From an uncultured Lachnospiraceae bacterium (GTDB lineage Bacteria; Bacillota; Clostridia; Lachnospirales; Lachnospiraceae): 64,000 nucleotides of DNA. The stretch covers positions 1 through 64,000 of the forward strand of contig CAJUQB010000003.1 of assembly GCA_910588285.1 (NCBI GenBank), given 5' to 3'. The position numbers were made by a program, and so were the translations under genes. Shown here in pieces: positions 6,917 through 14,479 of this stretch. The notes under the pieces are model-generated. The model was not told where the DNA came from and searched no databases. It saw only the letters and a list, made by a program, of their open reading frames with translations. Each line of letters starts with the position of its first letter. Position 1 is the first letter of the stretch.

Positions 6917-8179
6917 ATGAAATTTAATAAAAGCAGAAGTAACGGGCTGTTTCTGGATGTGCCGGCTGAGCAGTGGAATGACTGGAAATGGCAGGTAAAG
7001 AACCGTATCGAGACAGTGGATGACCTGAAAAAATACATGACGCTGACCCCGGAGGAGGAGCAGGGTGTTGAGGCCTGCTTAAAGACCCTGCGTATGGCGA
7101 TCACTCCTTACTACCTGTCTCTGATTGATCTGAACGATCCGGACGACCCGGTCCGCAAGCAGGCAATTCCCACAGCGGCAGAGCTGTACCAGTCCTCGGC
7201 AGATCTTCTGGATCCCCTGCATGAGGATACGGATTCTCCGGTAAAGGGACTGACCCACCGCTATCCGGACCGCGTGCTGTTCCTGATTACCGACATGTGC
7301 TCCATGTACTGCCGCCATTGTACCAGAAGGCGTTTTGCAGGCCATGACGACTGCAGCGTGCCCAAGGATCAGATCGATGCCTGTATTGATTATGTGAGAA
7401 ACCATCCGGAGGTACGCGATGTGCTGCTTTCCGGCGGCGATGCCCTGCTGGTCAGCGACGAGCGTCTGGAATACATTATTTCCGAGCTTCGCAAGATCGA
7501 GCATGTGGAGATTGTCCGGATCGGTTCCCGGACGCCGGTGGTTATGCCCCAGCGTATTACCCAGGAGCTGTGCGATATGCTGAAGAAGTATCATCCCATC
7601 TGGCTGAATACCCACTTCAACCATCCCAATGAGATTACCGAGGAGAGTGCAGCAGCCTGTGCAAGGCTGGCAGATGCCGGAATTCCTCTGGGCAACCAGT
7701 CAGTGCTTTTGGCAGGGGTTAATGACTGTATCCACATCATGCGCCGCCTGATGCATGGCCTGGTGCAGATGCGTGTACGCCCCTACTACATTTATCAGTG
7801 TGACCTGTCCTTTGGACTGGAGCATTTCCGGACACCGGTTTCCAAGGGCATTGAGATCATTGAAGCTCTTCGGGGCCATACCTCCGGCTTTGCAGTGCCC
7901 ACCTTTGTAGTGGATGCTCCCGGCGGCGGCGGCAAGACCCCTGTAATGCCCAATTATGTGATCTCCCAGACACCCGGTAAGGTAATCCTTCGGAACTTCG
8001 AGGGCGTGATTACCACCTACACAGAGCCGGAGCACTATGATAATCATTGCCATTGCAAGGATTGTGAGGCCCATATGGCCAAGGATATCGTAGGTATCGC
8101 ATCCCTGGAGCAGGGCGAGGCTTTAAGCTTAGAACCCAAGGGATTGAAGCGTCTGGAGCGCGGCCATCACGAGGAGTAG
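6917..8179 (+). CDS. kamA: L-lysine 2,3-aminomutase (radical SAM, PLP)
   Basis: Converts L-lysine to L-beta-lysine, the first step of the pathway. The 420-aa protein has the radical SAM motif C128-x3-C132-x2-C135 (CSMYCRHC), a glycine-rich SAM segment LSGGDAL, and the PLP lysine K340 in DAPGGGGK. Asp296 and Asp333 occupy the positions known to hold the substrate in the Clostridium subterminale enzyme, all offset by +3. A cysteine-bearing C-terminal tail (HCHCKDCEAH) matches the zinc-binding region of that enzyme. A GGGAGG site precedes the ATG. Confidence 0.96.
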   Translation: MKFNKSRSNGLFLDVPAEQWNDWKWQVKNRIETVDDLKKYMTLTPEEEQGVEACLKTLRMAITPYYLSLIDLNDPDDPVRKQAIPTAAELYQSSADLLDPLHEDTDSPVKGLTHRYPDRVLFLITDMCSMYCRHCTRRRFAGHDDCSVPKDQIDACIDYVRNHPEVRDVLLSGGDALLVSDERLEYIISELRKIEHVEIVRIGSRTPVVMPQRITQELCDMLKKYHPIWLNTHFNHPNEITEESAAACARLADAGIPLGNQSVLLAGVNDCIHIMRRLMHGLVQMRVRPYYIYQCDLSFGLEHFRTPVSKGIEIIEALRGHTSGFAVPTFVVDAPGGGGKTPVMPNYVISQTPGKVILRNFEGVITTYTEPEHYDNHCHCKDCEAHMAKDIVGIASLEQGEALSLEPKGLKRLERGHHEE

Positions 8180-8242
8180 GCGGTGACGGGCCGGACCGCG
8201 GGGAACAATTTCAATCACCAGTAAAAATGAATGAGGTGTAAT

Positions 8243-9814
8243 ATGACAAGTAAGTTGAATTTGAACCAGACACTGGTGGACCAGGCAAGGGCCAGCGCGG
8301 CCAAGGTAGCGGCGGATGTGCAGGGATTTATTGACCTGCACACCACCGTTACGGTGGAGCGTGCGGTGTGCCGCCTGCTTGGAATCGACGGTGTCAATGA
8401 TGTGGAGGTTCCGCTGCCCAATATTTTGGTGGACCACCTGATGGATAAGGGCGTGCTGGGGGCAGGCGCATCCTTCTATATCGGAAATGCAATGCTGGAG
8501 CTTAAGCTCAGCCCTCAGGAAATTGCAGAGAGAGTCAGCAGAGGCGAGCTTGACCTGACCTCCCTGCCGGTTCATGAGACAGCCGAGATTCAGAAGGCCA
8601 TGAACCAGGTGGCAGAGAAGACCACAGAGCAGATTCAGAAAAATGTGGATCAGAGAAATCAATACCTGAAGGAATATGGGGATAAGAGCGGCCCATTGCT
8701 TTACATCATTGTGGCAACCGGAAATATTTATGAGGATATTATCCAGGCAAAGGCCGGGGCAAAGCAGGGAGCAGACGTAATCGCAGTGATCCGTACCACC
8801 GGGCAGAGTCTTCTGGACTATGTGCCCTACGGCGCAACCACCGAAGGATTTGGCGGGACCTATGCCACCCAGGAGAATTTCCGTCTGATGCGCGAGGCAT
8901 TGGATGAGGTGGGACGGGAGGAGAAGCGCTACATCCGTCTGTGCAACTACTGTTCCGGACTGTGTATGCCGGAGATCGCAGCCATGGGCGCCCTGGAGCG
9001 TCTGGACGTGATGCTCAACGACGCGCTGTACGGGATCCTGTTCCGTGACATCAATATGCAGCGTACCCTGATTGACCAGTATTTCTCCAGAGTGATCAAC
9101 GGGTTTGCCGGGGTTATCATCAATACCGGAGAGGACAATTATCTGACCACTGCCGATGCGGTGGAGGAGGCCCATACGGTATTAGCTTCCCAGTTCCTGA
9201 ATGAGCAGTTTGCCTTGAAGGCAGGCCTTCCCGAGGAGCAGCAGGGGCTTGGCCATGCATTCGAGATTTCTCCGGATGTGGAGAACGGCTTCCTCTATGA
9301 GCTGGCCCAGGCACAGATGGCAAGGGAGATCTTTCCCAATGCGCCGCTGAAATATATGCCGCCCACCAAGTTCATGACGGGAAATATTTTCCGGGGCCAT
9401 GTGCAGGATGCATTGTTTAACATGGTGACTGTACTTACTGAGCAGAGAATCCATCTGCTGGGTATGATGACAGAGGCGATTCATACGCCCTTTATGTCTG
9501 ACCGCGCCCTGGCCATTGAGAATGCCCAGTATATCGCCCGTACCATGAAGGATCTGGGAGACGAGCTGGTATATAAGGATGGCGGGATTATGCAGACCCG
9601 GGCCAATGAGGTTCTGGAGAAGGCAGCCGCTTTGCTTAAGGAGATTGAGCAGAAGGGCATGTTCGCAACCCTGGAGGCAGGTACATTTGCGGACATCAAG
9701 AGGCCAAAGGACGGCGGCAAGGGCCTTGCCGGCGTGGTGGCCAAGGAGGATGTATATTTCAATCCCTTTATTGCACTGATGGCGCCGGAGAACCGCAGAA
9801 AGGAGGCAGTGTAA
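8243..9814 (+). CDS. kamD: Lysine 5,6-aminomutase alpha subunit
   Basis: Forms the adenosylcobalamin- and PLP-dependent mutase with KamE, moving the terminal amino group of beta-lysine (or D-lysine) from C6 to C5. The start at 8243 (MTSKLNLNQ) follows GAGGTG; an in-frame ATG at 8231 lies before that site. Length is 523 aa. The VPYGATTEGFGGTYATQENFRLMREALDEVG stretch and the YCSGLCMPEIA segment are characteristic. kamE begins immediately after the stop codon, implying translational coupling. The MutL-like reactivating factor genes (kamB/kamC) found between kamA and kamD in some clostridia are absent here. Confidence 0.95.
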   Translation: MTSKLNLNQTLVDQARASAAKVAADVQGFIDLHTTVTVERAVCRLLGIDGVNDVEVPLPNILVDHLMDKGVLGAGASFYIGNAMLELKLSPQEIAERVSRGELDLTSLPVHETAEIQKAMNQVAEKTTEQIQKNVDQRNQYLKEYGDKSGPLLYIIVATGNIYEDIIQAKAGAKQGADVIAVIRTTGQSLLDYVPYGATTEGFGGTYATQENFRLMREALDEVGREEKRYIRLCNYCSGLCMPEIAAMGALERLDVMLNDALYGILFRDINMQRTLIDQYFSRVINGFAGVIINTGEDNYLTTADAVEEAHTVLASQFLNEQFALKAGLPEEQQGLGHAFEISPDVENGFLYELAQAQMAREIFPNAPLKYMPPTKFMTGNIFRGHVQDALFNMVTVLTEQRIHLLGMMTEAIHTPFMSDRALAIENAQYIARTMKDLGDELVYKDGGIMQTRANEVLEKAAALLKEIEQKGMFATLEAGTFADIKRPKDGGKGLAGVVAKEDVYFNPFIALMAPENRRKEAV

Positions 9815-10603
9815 ATGAGTTCTGGACTGTATGATTTACATAAAAAGGATTTTGATAAAACCCTGGATCTTAAGAAGCTGCGTCCCTATGGCGATACAAT
9901 GAATGACGGCAAGGTGCAGCTGAGCTTCACGCTTCCGGTCAAGGACGACGAGCGGGGCGAGGAGGCTGCAAGGCAGATTGCCAGGGCTATGGGCCTGGAG
10001 GATGTGAATATTGCATTCCACAATCCGCTGGACAAGGAATATACGATGTATGTGGTGTACGGAAGCTGCAGCCACACGGTGGATTATACCTCTATCCAGG
10101 TGCAGACCGTGGAATCCGACACCATGAGCATGGAAGAGGTAGATGCCTATATCAAGGAAAATATTGGCCGCAAGATCGTGGTGGTGGGGGCCTCCACGGG
10201 AACGGACGCCCATACGGTAGGCATTGACGCAGTAATGAACCGCAAGGGGTTTGCGGGTCACTACGGCTTGGAGCGCTATGAGATGATCGAGGCGCTGAAT
10301 ATGGGGAGCCAGGTGGATAATGAGGCCTTTGTAGAGAAGGCACTGGAGATGAATGCAGATGTTTTGCTGGTATCCCAGACGGTGACCCAGAAGGATATCC
10401 ATATCCAGAACCTGACGGAGCTGATTGAGCTTCTGGAGGCGGAGAATCTCCGCGACCGGTTTGTGGTGTGCTGCGGGGGGGCCCGTATTACCCATGAGCT
10501 GGCCAAGGAGCTGGGATATGACGCCGGATTCGGAGCCGGCAAGTTTGCGGAGGACGTGGCGTCCTTTGCAGTGACCGAGATGGTAAAGCGGGGCGTGAAA
10601 TAG
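9815..10603 (+). CDS. kamE: Lysine 5,6-aminomutase beta subunit (B12-binding)
   Basis: Carries the cobalamin and the catalytic PLP lysine of the mutase. The 262-aa protein contains the base-off B12 motif D131-A-H133-T-V-G136 and Lys144, the residue known to hold PLP in the characterised enzyme. A GGAGG inside the end of kamD serves as its Shine-Dalgarno sequence. It is the last gene of the operon, followed by a terminator at 10651-10689. Its cofactor dependence links the operon to the cobalamin adenosyltransferase at 53759. Confidence 0.95.
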   Translation: MSSGLYDLHKKDFDKTLDLKKLRPYGDTMNDGKVQLSFTLPVKDDERGEEAARQIARAMGLEDVNIAFHNPLDKEYTMYVVYGSCSHTVDYTSIQVQTVESDTMSMEEVDAYIKENIGRKIVVVGASTGTDAHTVGIDAVMNRKGFAGHYGLERYEMIEALNMGSQVDNEAFVEKALEMNADVLLVSQTVTQKDIHIQNLTELIELLEAENLRDRFVVCCGGARITHELAKELGYDAGFGAGKFAEDVASFAVTEMVKRGVK

Positions 10604-10650
10604 TCTTTTTTAGGAGAAGGAGAGTTATCACCTAGAATGCCATATAAAAG

Positions 10651-10689
10651 GGAAGAGAAGCTGTCAGAGAATAGCACTCTTCCTTTTTT
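10651..10689 (+). terminator. Rho-independent terminator of the kal-kamE operon
   Basis: GGAAGAG (10651-10657) pairs with CTCTTCC (10677-10683) and T6 follows. It lies 48 bp after the kamE stop codon. Confidence 0.8.
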
Positions 10690-10798
10690 ATTTCCGCTAC
10701 GATTTCACAAAAAATCCGGATGTATTCTTGACTTTTTTCCTGTAATGAGTAAAAATATAAGTAAGAGTTCAGCAATAATCATTTTAGGAGGAGCTAAT

Positions 10799-12391
10799 AT
10801 GGCAGTTCAACTGGAATGGAAGGACAGACATGACCTTGGGGTTGAAAAGATTGATAAAGAACACCGGAAGCTGTTTCGGATCATTAACAGGCTCCGCGCG
10901 TTCAGCGGTGAGGAGGAGGATAAGACCTCATGGGTGTACCAGGAGGCAGTAAAGTATTTTAAAAGCTATGCCTTGAAGCATTTTTCAGAGGAAGAGGCCT
11001 ATATGGCATCTGTCTCCTATCAGGAGCGGGCCATTCACAAACGCCTTCATGAGGATTTTCGCTGTACAAGGCTCCCGGCTCTTGAGGAGGAGCTGGAGGA
11101 GGAGAAATATTCCATGGAAGCCATTACCCATCTGCGGGGAATTTGTACCTCATGGCTGATCGACCATATCCAGATTGAGGATCAGGCCATTGTGGGAAGA
11201 GGAATCAGCAAATGGGTGAACCTTCTGCCAGCTGAGAGTGTGGAGGAGGTGAAGGAGACGCTTTCCGGGCTCCTCAATGAAATGTTCGGGCAGGAGCCAA
11301 AGGTTATCAGCAATTGCTACGGCGGGGAGGAATTTGGCGAGGGTATTTATTACCGGGTGATCTATGGCACACAGGAGGGAGAGAAGCAGGAAGTCATTTT
11401 GATTTTTGAGAAAAAGCTGCTGGTCAAGATCCTGGAGAAGCTGGAGGAGGATCCCATGAACCGGTCAGGGGTTACCATGGTAGAGGCTATCCAGTCCGTG
11501 GAAAAGCAGCTGGAGGATATGAAGGAGCATTTTTCCAGTGAGGAGAAGTATGATCTGAAGGGGGAGAACCAGCTAAGCTATGAGCAGTTCCAGCGGGCCC
11601 TCCAGAGGCAGCTTCCCAAGTTCAGCCTGCTGTTGGACACCGGCGAGGGATACTTTGGATATTGTGCGATGACGCCCCATTTTCTCCGCGGCGCGGATAC
11701 CAAGAAGGAGGAGCCGGCCAAGGAGGCGGAGGAAGCCAAGGATGGGAAAGCAGCCGGAAAAGCGGCTGGAGCAACCGGAAAGGAAGCCAAGGATGGGAAA
11801 GCAGCCGGAAAAGCGGCTGGAGCAACCGGAAAGGAAGCCAAGGCAGAGGCCAGGAATGGGAAGGCGGCCGGGAAGGCGGCTGGAGCAACCGGGAAGGAAG
11901 CCAAGGCAGAGGCCAGGGATGGGAAAGCGGCCGGGAAGGCGGCCGGAAAGGCACCGGGAGCGACCGGGAAGGCGGCTCAAAGTCCAAATGCAATGGCAGC
12001 AGGCAGCCAGGACAGGAAAAAGGTGCTGGTGGTGGATGATTCCGAAATGGTTCGGCAGGTGATGAAGGGGCTGCTCCAGAAGGAATATAAGGTTTCCGTG
12101 GCCAAGTCCGGGATCGCAGCGATCCGCGCCATGACCCTGGAGCGGCCGGATCTTATCCTGTTGGATTACAACATGCCGGTATGCGACGGCGCGCTGCTGC
12201 TGCAGATGATACGTTCAGAGGAGGATTTTGCGGATATTTCGGTGATCTTCCTGACTGCCACCATTGATAAGGCCAGCGTGAAACGTGTGGTTCCCCTGAA
12301 GCCGGAGGGATATTTGCTGAAAAGCATGAAGCCCATTGAGATCAAGAAACGGATAGACGGCTTCTTTGCACGCAAGGAGGGCTCCAGGTAG
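10799..12391 (+). CDS. Bacteriohemerythrin / response-regulator receiver fusion with a repetitive Lys-Ala-Gly linker
   Basis: A 530-aa cytoplasmic protein starting at 10799 (MAVQLEWKD) after AGGAGG; an upstream extension to 10637 runs through the kam terminator. Residues 1-135 form a bacteriohemerythrin: the expected di-iron ligands H22, H61, E65, H80, H84, H123 and D128 are all visible, which suggests O2 or NO binding. Residues about 150-295 are unrecognised. Residues 312-395 are a low-complexity linker of repeated KDGKAAGKAAGATGKEA-like units. Residues 408-525 are a CheY-like receiver with acidic D413/D414, phosphoacceptor D456, T486 and K508. There is no output domain after the receiver, so it may act through protein contacts, for example in oxygen-sensing or chemotaxis. 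A possible promoter (TTGACT at 10728) lies upstream. Confidence 0.85.
   Translation: MAVQLEWKDRHDLGVEKIDKEHRKLFRIINRLRAFSGEEEDKTSWVYQEAVKYFKSYALKHFSEEEAYMASVSYQERAIHKRLHEDFRCTRLPALEEELEEEKYSMEAITHLRGICTSWLIDHIQIEDQAIVGRGISKWVNLLPAESVEEVKETLSGLLNEMFGQEPKVISNCYGGEEFGEGIYYRVIYGTQEGEKQEVILIFEKKLLVKILEKLEEDPMNRSGVTMVEAIQSVEKQLEDMKEHFSSEEKYDLKGENQLSYEQFQRALQRQLPKFSLLLDTGEGYFGYCAMTPHFLRGADTKKEEPAKEAEEAKDGKAAGKAAGATGKEAKDGKAAGKAAGATGKEAKAEARNGKAAGKAAGATGKEAKAEARDGKAAGKAAGKAPGATGKAAQSPNAMAAGSQDRKKVLVVDDSEMVRQVMKGLLQKEYKVSVAKSGIAAIRAMTLERPDLILLDYNMPVCDGALLLQMIRSEEDFADISVIFLTATIDKASVKRVVPLKPEGYLLKSMKPIEIKKRIDGFFARKEGSR
11735..11974 (+). repeat. In-frame coding minisatellite (51-75-bp units)
   Basis: Two identical 51-bp units (11735-11785 and 11786-11836) are followed by a 63-bp unit (11837-11899) and a longer diverged unit. 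All start with GCCAAG and encode Lys/Ala/Gly-rich, histone-H1-like sequence. The unit lengths are multiples of three, so copy-number change would keep the hemerythrin-receiver fusion in frame. Confidence 0.9.
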
Positions 12392-12417
12392 AGCTGGAGC
12401 CTAAGAGCTTCACAAAG

Positions 12418-13167
12418 CTAAGACAGGAAGGATTCAGGACCCTGGGATACGAAACGCACCTCCAGCTTTTCCGGCCGTGAAAAGCTTTCGGTGTATTCTA
12501 CCAGGGTTCCCTCCCTGTCATAGCCTGTGATTTCAATGTAATTTACAATTGTCTCATCTTCCGGAAGCTGCAGGTGATGCTTAAGCCTGCCGTCCGCTTC
12601 CACCATTCGCATGGTCTCCTGGAAATCTACCGGGAGATGTCCCTTGGAATCCATATAATCATAGAGAGAAATCTGTTCAAAATTATACTGATCGATGTCA
12701 GGAAAATATTTCAGCGGAACATAGGTGTATTCCAGGGCCAGAGGCTCCCGGTTTCCCAGGCGGAGCCTGTGGAGACCATAGATGGTGTCTGTCGGAGCAA
12801 GGGAAAGCCTGCTGGCAAAATATTTCCGCCCTGTGATCAGGCCGGTACCCAGAAGCTTATTGGAGATCTCAATGCCGAAGCTGCGGACCAGGGTGGTAAA
12901 GCTGACGTTTTTGGCTTCATTCAGGACGCCCAGGGCAATCTTATTGTGGTCAGGCTTTTTCACAAAGGTACCCTTTCCCTGAACACGTACAAGATACCGC
13001 TGATTTACCAGCTCGTCGATGGCTGCCCGGACCGTAGGGCGGCTGACATTGTACCATGCCGCCAGCTCCCGCTCGCTGGGAATGATTTCGCCGGGGAGAT
13101 ATTCGTGGGTTTCAATTCGGTTCTGTATGGAATTCTTAATTTGTGTAACCATATGCTTTTGATTCAT
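12418..13167 (-). CDS. GntR-family (HutC/UTRA) transcriptional regulator
   Basis: 249 aa: an N-terminal winged helix-turn-helix (residues about 8-75, with PSERELAAWYNVSRPTVRAAIDEL and GKGTFV) followed by a UTRA effector domain that in this family binds phosphosugars or related metabolites. GGAG lies 8 nt before the ATG. The gene is 30 bp downstream of another GntR gene on the same strand, so the two are probably co-transcribed. It lies between the lysine operon and the SIS/FrlD operon, and the TGGTATA words upstream of both are candidate targets. The regulatory assignment is inference. Confidence 0.85.
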   Translation of the reverse strand: MNQKHMVTQIKNSIQNRIETHEYLPGEIIPSERELAAWYNVSRPTVRAAIDELVNQRYLVRVQGKGTFVKKPDHNKIALGVLNEAKNVSFTTLVRSFGIEISNKLLGTGLITGRKYFASRLSLAPTDTIYGLHRLRLGNREPLALEYTYVPLKYFPDIDQYNFEQISLYDYMDSKGHLPVDFQETMRMVEADGRLKHHLQLPEDETIVNYIEITGYDREGTLVEYTESFSRPEKLEVRFVSQGPESFLS

Positions 13168-13197
13168 GTGGGATTCTCCAAAATTGTAAGGCAGTGT

Positions 13198-13923
13198 TTA
13201 ATGAAGGGGTCTTTTTCCGGGGGAGAGAAAGGCAAAACGGTTGTTGGGCATGATCTGTTCAAAAAAGACGGCCAGGCGTCCAAGGCTGTCGTACATCAGC
13301 CCCTTGTATTTCATGACAGGAGCCCCGGGGGTGAGGGACAAAAGGCGCCCTTCCTCCTCATTGGCATAGACCAGCGTTACCCTTTGGTTGGATTTTTCGA
13401 TTTGGATCTGCTCCCCGGCTGCCAGCAGGCTCAGGATGGAATCAGAGGCAGCCTGCTCCCGGGTCAGGCCGGGATATACGGATTCCGGCAGGTAGATATG
13501 GCTTAAGCACACGGGCTCCGAAGCTTCGGAAAGGAGCTTGTCAATCTGGTAGACAACCGCATCCTCCGGCAGGAGCATTTTGCCGGAAAGGCGCAGGCCC
13601 ACCCGGCGCTTCCGGAAGGTCAGCAGGGTGGAGGCCAGGGGCTGGCCGGTTTGGGCGGAGCGGTAGTCCATGGAAAAGTCCCGGGTGTTGATCAGGATCC
13701 GGCCCGGGGCCATGTAGTAGCCGCTGCGGGGCTTTGCGATAATGGTATTGTCCGCAAGAAGCAGGTTCAGGGCGCCTCGGATGGTGAGACGCTGGACGTT
13801 GAAGGCAGCGGCCAGCTCCCGCTCGGAGGGGAGCTTGTCGCCGGGGCGGTAGTTTTGCTCGGTAAGCATGTATTTGATTTCCTTGGAGAGGATGATGTCC
13901 AGGGTTAAGAGGGTTTTTTTCAT
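13198..13923 (-). CDS. GntR-family (HutC/UTRA) transcriptional regulator
   Basis: 241 aa, starting at 13923 (MKKTLLTLD) behind AAAGGAGC; an upstream in-frame ATG at 13983 falls within the inverted-repeat element and is unlikely. The DNA-binding domain shows LPSERELAAAFNVQRLTIRGALNLL and a wing ending KPRSGYYM. The C-terminal UTRA domain ends near RFAFLSPGKRPLH. It is the first gene of a two-GntR operon, with its promoter expected in 13930-14230, where the large inverted repeat lies. HutC-type relatives respond to phosphorylated sugars, which would suit a neighbouring sugar-amine 6-phosphate pathway. Confidence 0.83.
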   Translation of the reverse strand: MKKTLLTLDIILSKEIKYMLTEQNYRPGDKLPSERELAAAFNVQRLTIRGALNLLLADNTIIAKPRSGYYMAPGRILINTRDFSMDYRSAQTGQPLASTLLTFRKRRVGLRLSGKMLLPEDAVVYQIDKLLSEASEPVCLSHIYLPESVYPGLTREQAASDSILSLLAAGEQIQIEKSNQRVTLVYANEEEGRLLSLTPGAPVMKYKGLMYDSLGRLAVFFEQIMPNNRFAFLSPGKRPLH

Positions 13924-13966
13924 GAGGGGGGCTCCTTTCGTTTCCATTCTGGGGGGCTGCTGGGGA

Positions 13967-14200
13967 GGCGAATTGCGCAACATGTCTTCCTTTCTGCTCC
14001 GGTTCCGAATCTAAGGCTTCTAAAATGTTCTGGTGGGGATGGATGGGGGCGGACACAACCGCCCTCTATGCGCCATCCGTGGCGCAGATCGGGCTTTCGT
14101 CGGCATCCATGCCGCCGAATTGCTGGTTGATGGGAGAACATTTAAGAGGCCCTAAGATTCTCCACAGTCACAAAACGGAAGACATGTTGCGCAATTCGCC
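13967..14200. repeat. Large inverted-repeat element with 24-bp perfect ends and internal hairpins
   Basis: The ends 13967-13990 and 14177-14200 are exact 24-bp inverted repeats starting GGCGAATTGCGC. After 16 unrelated bases on each side, a second block (14007-14031 and 14135-14160) is also inverted with few mismatches. The centre holds three small stems: GGGCGG/CCGCCC, GCGCCA-TCCG-TGGCGC and CGGCAT-CC-ATGCCG. No flanking target duplication is evident. It could be a structured RNA leader of the GntR operon, an invertible switch or a miniature inverted-repeat element. I cannot decide among these. Confidence 0.8.
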
Positions 14201-14233
14201 AATATCAGCTTTGGAATGCCTGGGAGGGGCTTT

Positions 14234-14373
14234 TGGTATATTATATCGGAGATGGGAGCGGGTGTCAAGGGGAACTGGTATAGTATTTTGCGTATGTGGT
14301 TGTAACCAATTATTTGGAAAGTGAAAAATAGTGTGAAAATGTATTGTGGTTGGGCGGGATAACTGGTATATTA
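14234..14373 (+). promoter_or_regulatory. Promoter region of the SIS/FrlD operon with three TGGTATA sites
   Basis: TGGTATA lies at 14234, 14276 and 14365. The last overlaps the -10 of a candidate promoter, TTGTGG (14345-14350), 17 bp, TATATT (14368-14373). A repressor bound there would block transcription. The DNA between 14201 and 14480 is AT-rich and holds no other gene I can support. Confidence 0.5.
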
Positions 14374-14479
14374 ATGGTTGAAAGTGGTTGTGAAAATGTT
14401 TTTGCAAAGACAAGGTTCAGAAGAAATTTCAGAAGGAATGGTTGATTGCATTTATTTGCAGGAAAGGATGGATGGGATT

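Noticed and set aside
11573-12062. Several long frames in other phases of the hemerythrin linker
   Set aside because: They arise from the repetitive coding minisatellite and repeat the same low-complexity pattern in each frame.
12380-12401. Hairpin GGCTCCAG/CTGGAGCC at the end of the hemerythrin fusion gene
   Set aside because: It overlaps the last codons and has no T-run; it may be a weak terminator but the support is too thin to list.
13541-14141. Minus-strand open frames overlapping the GntR gene and the inverted-repeat element
   Set aside because: Proline/arginine-rich shadow frames of a GC-rich coding region; no ribosome binding sites.
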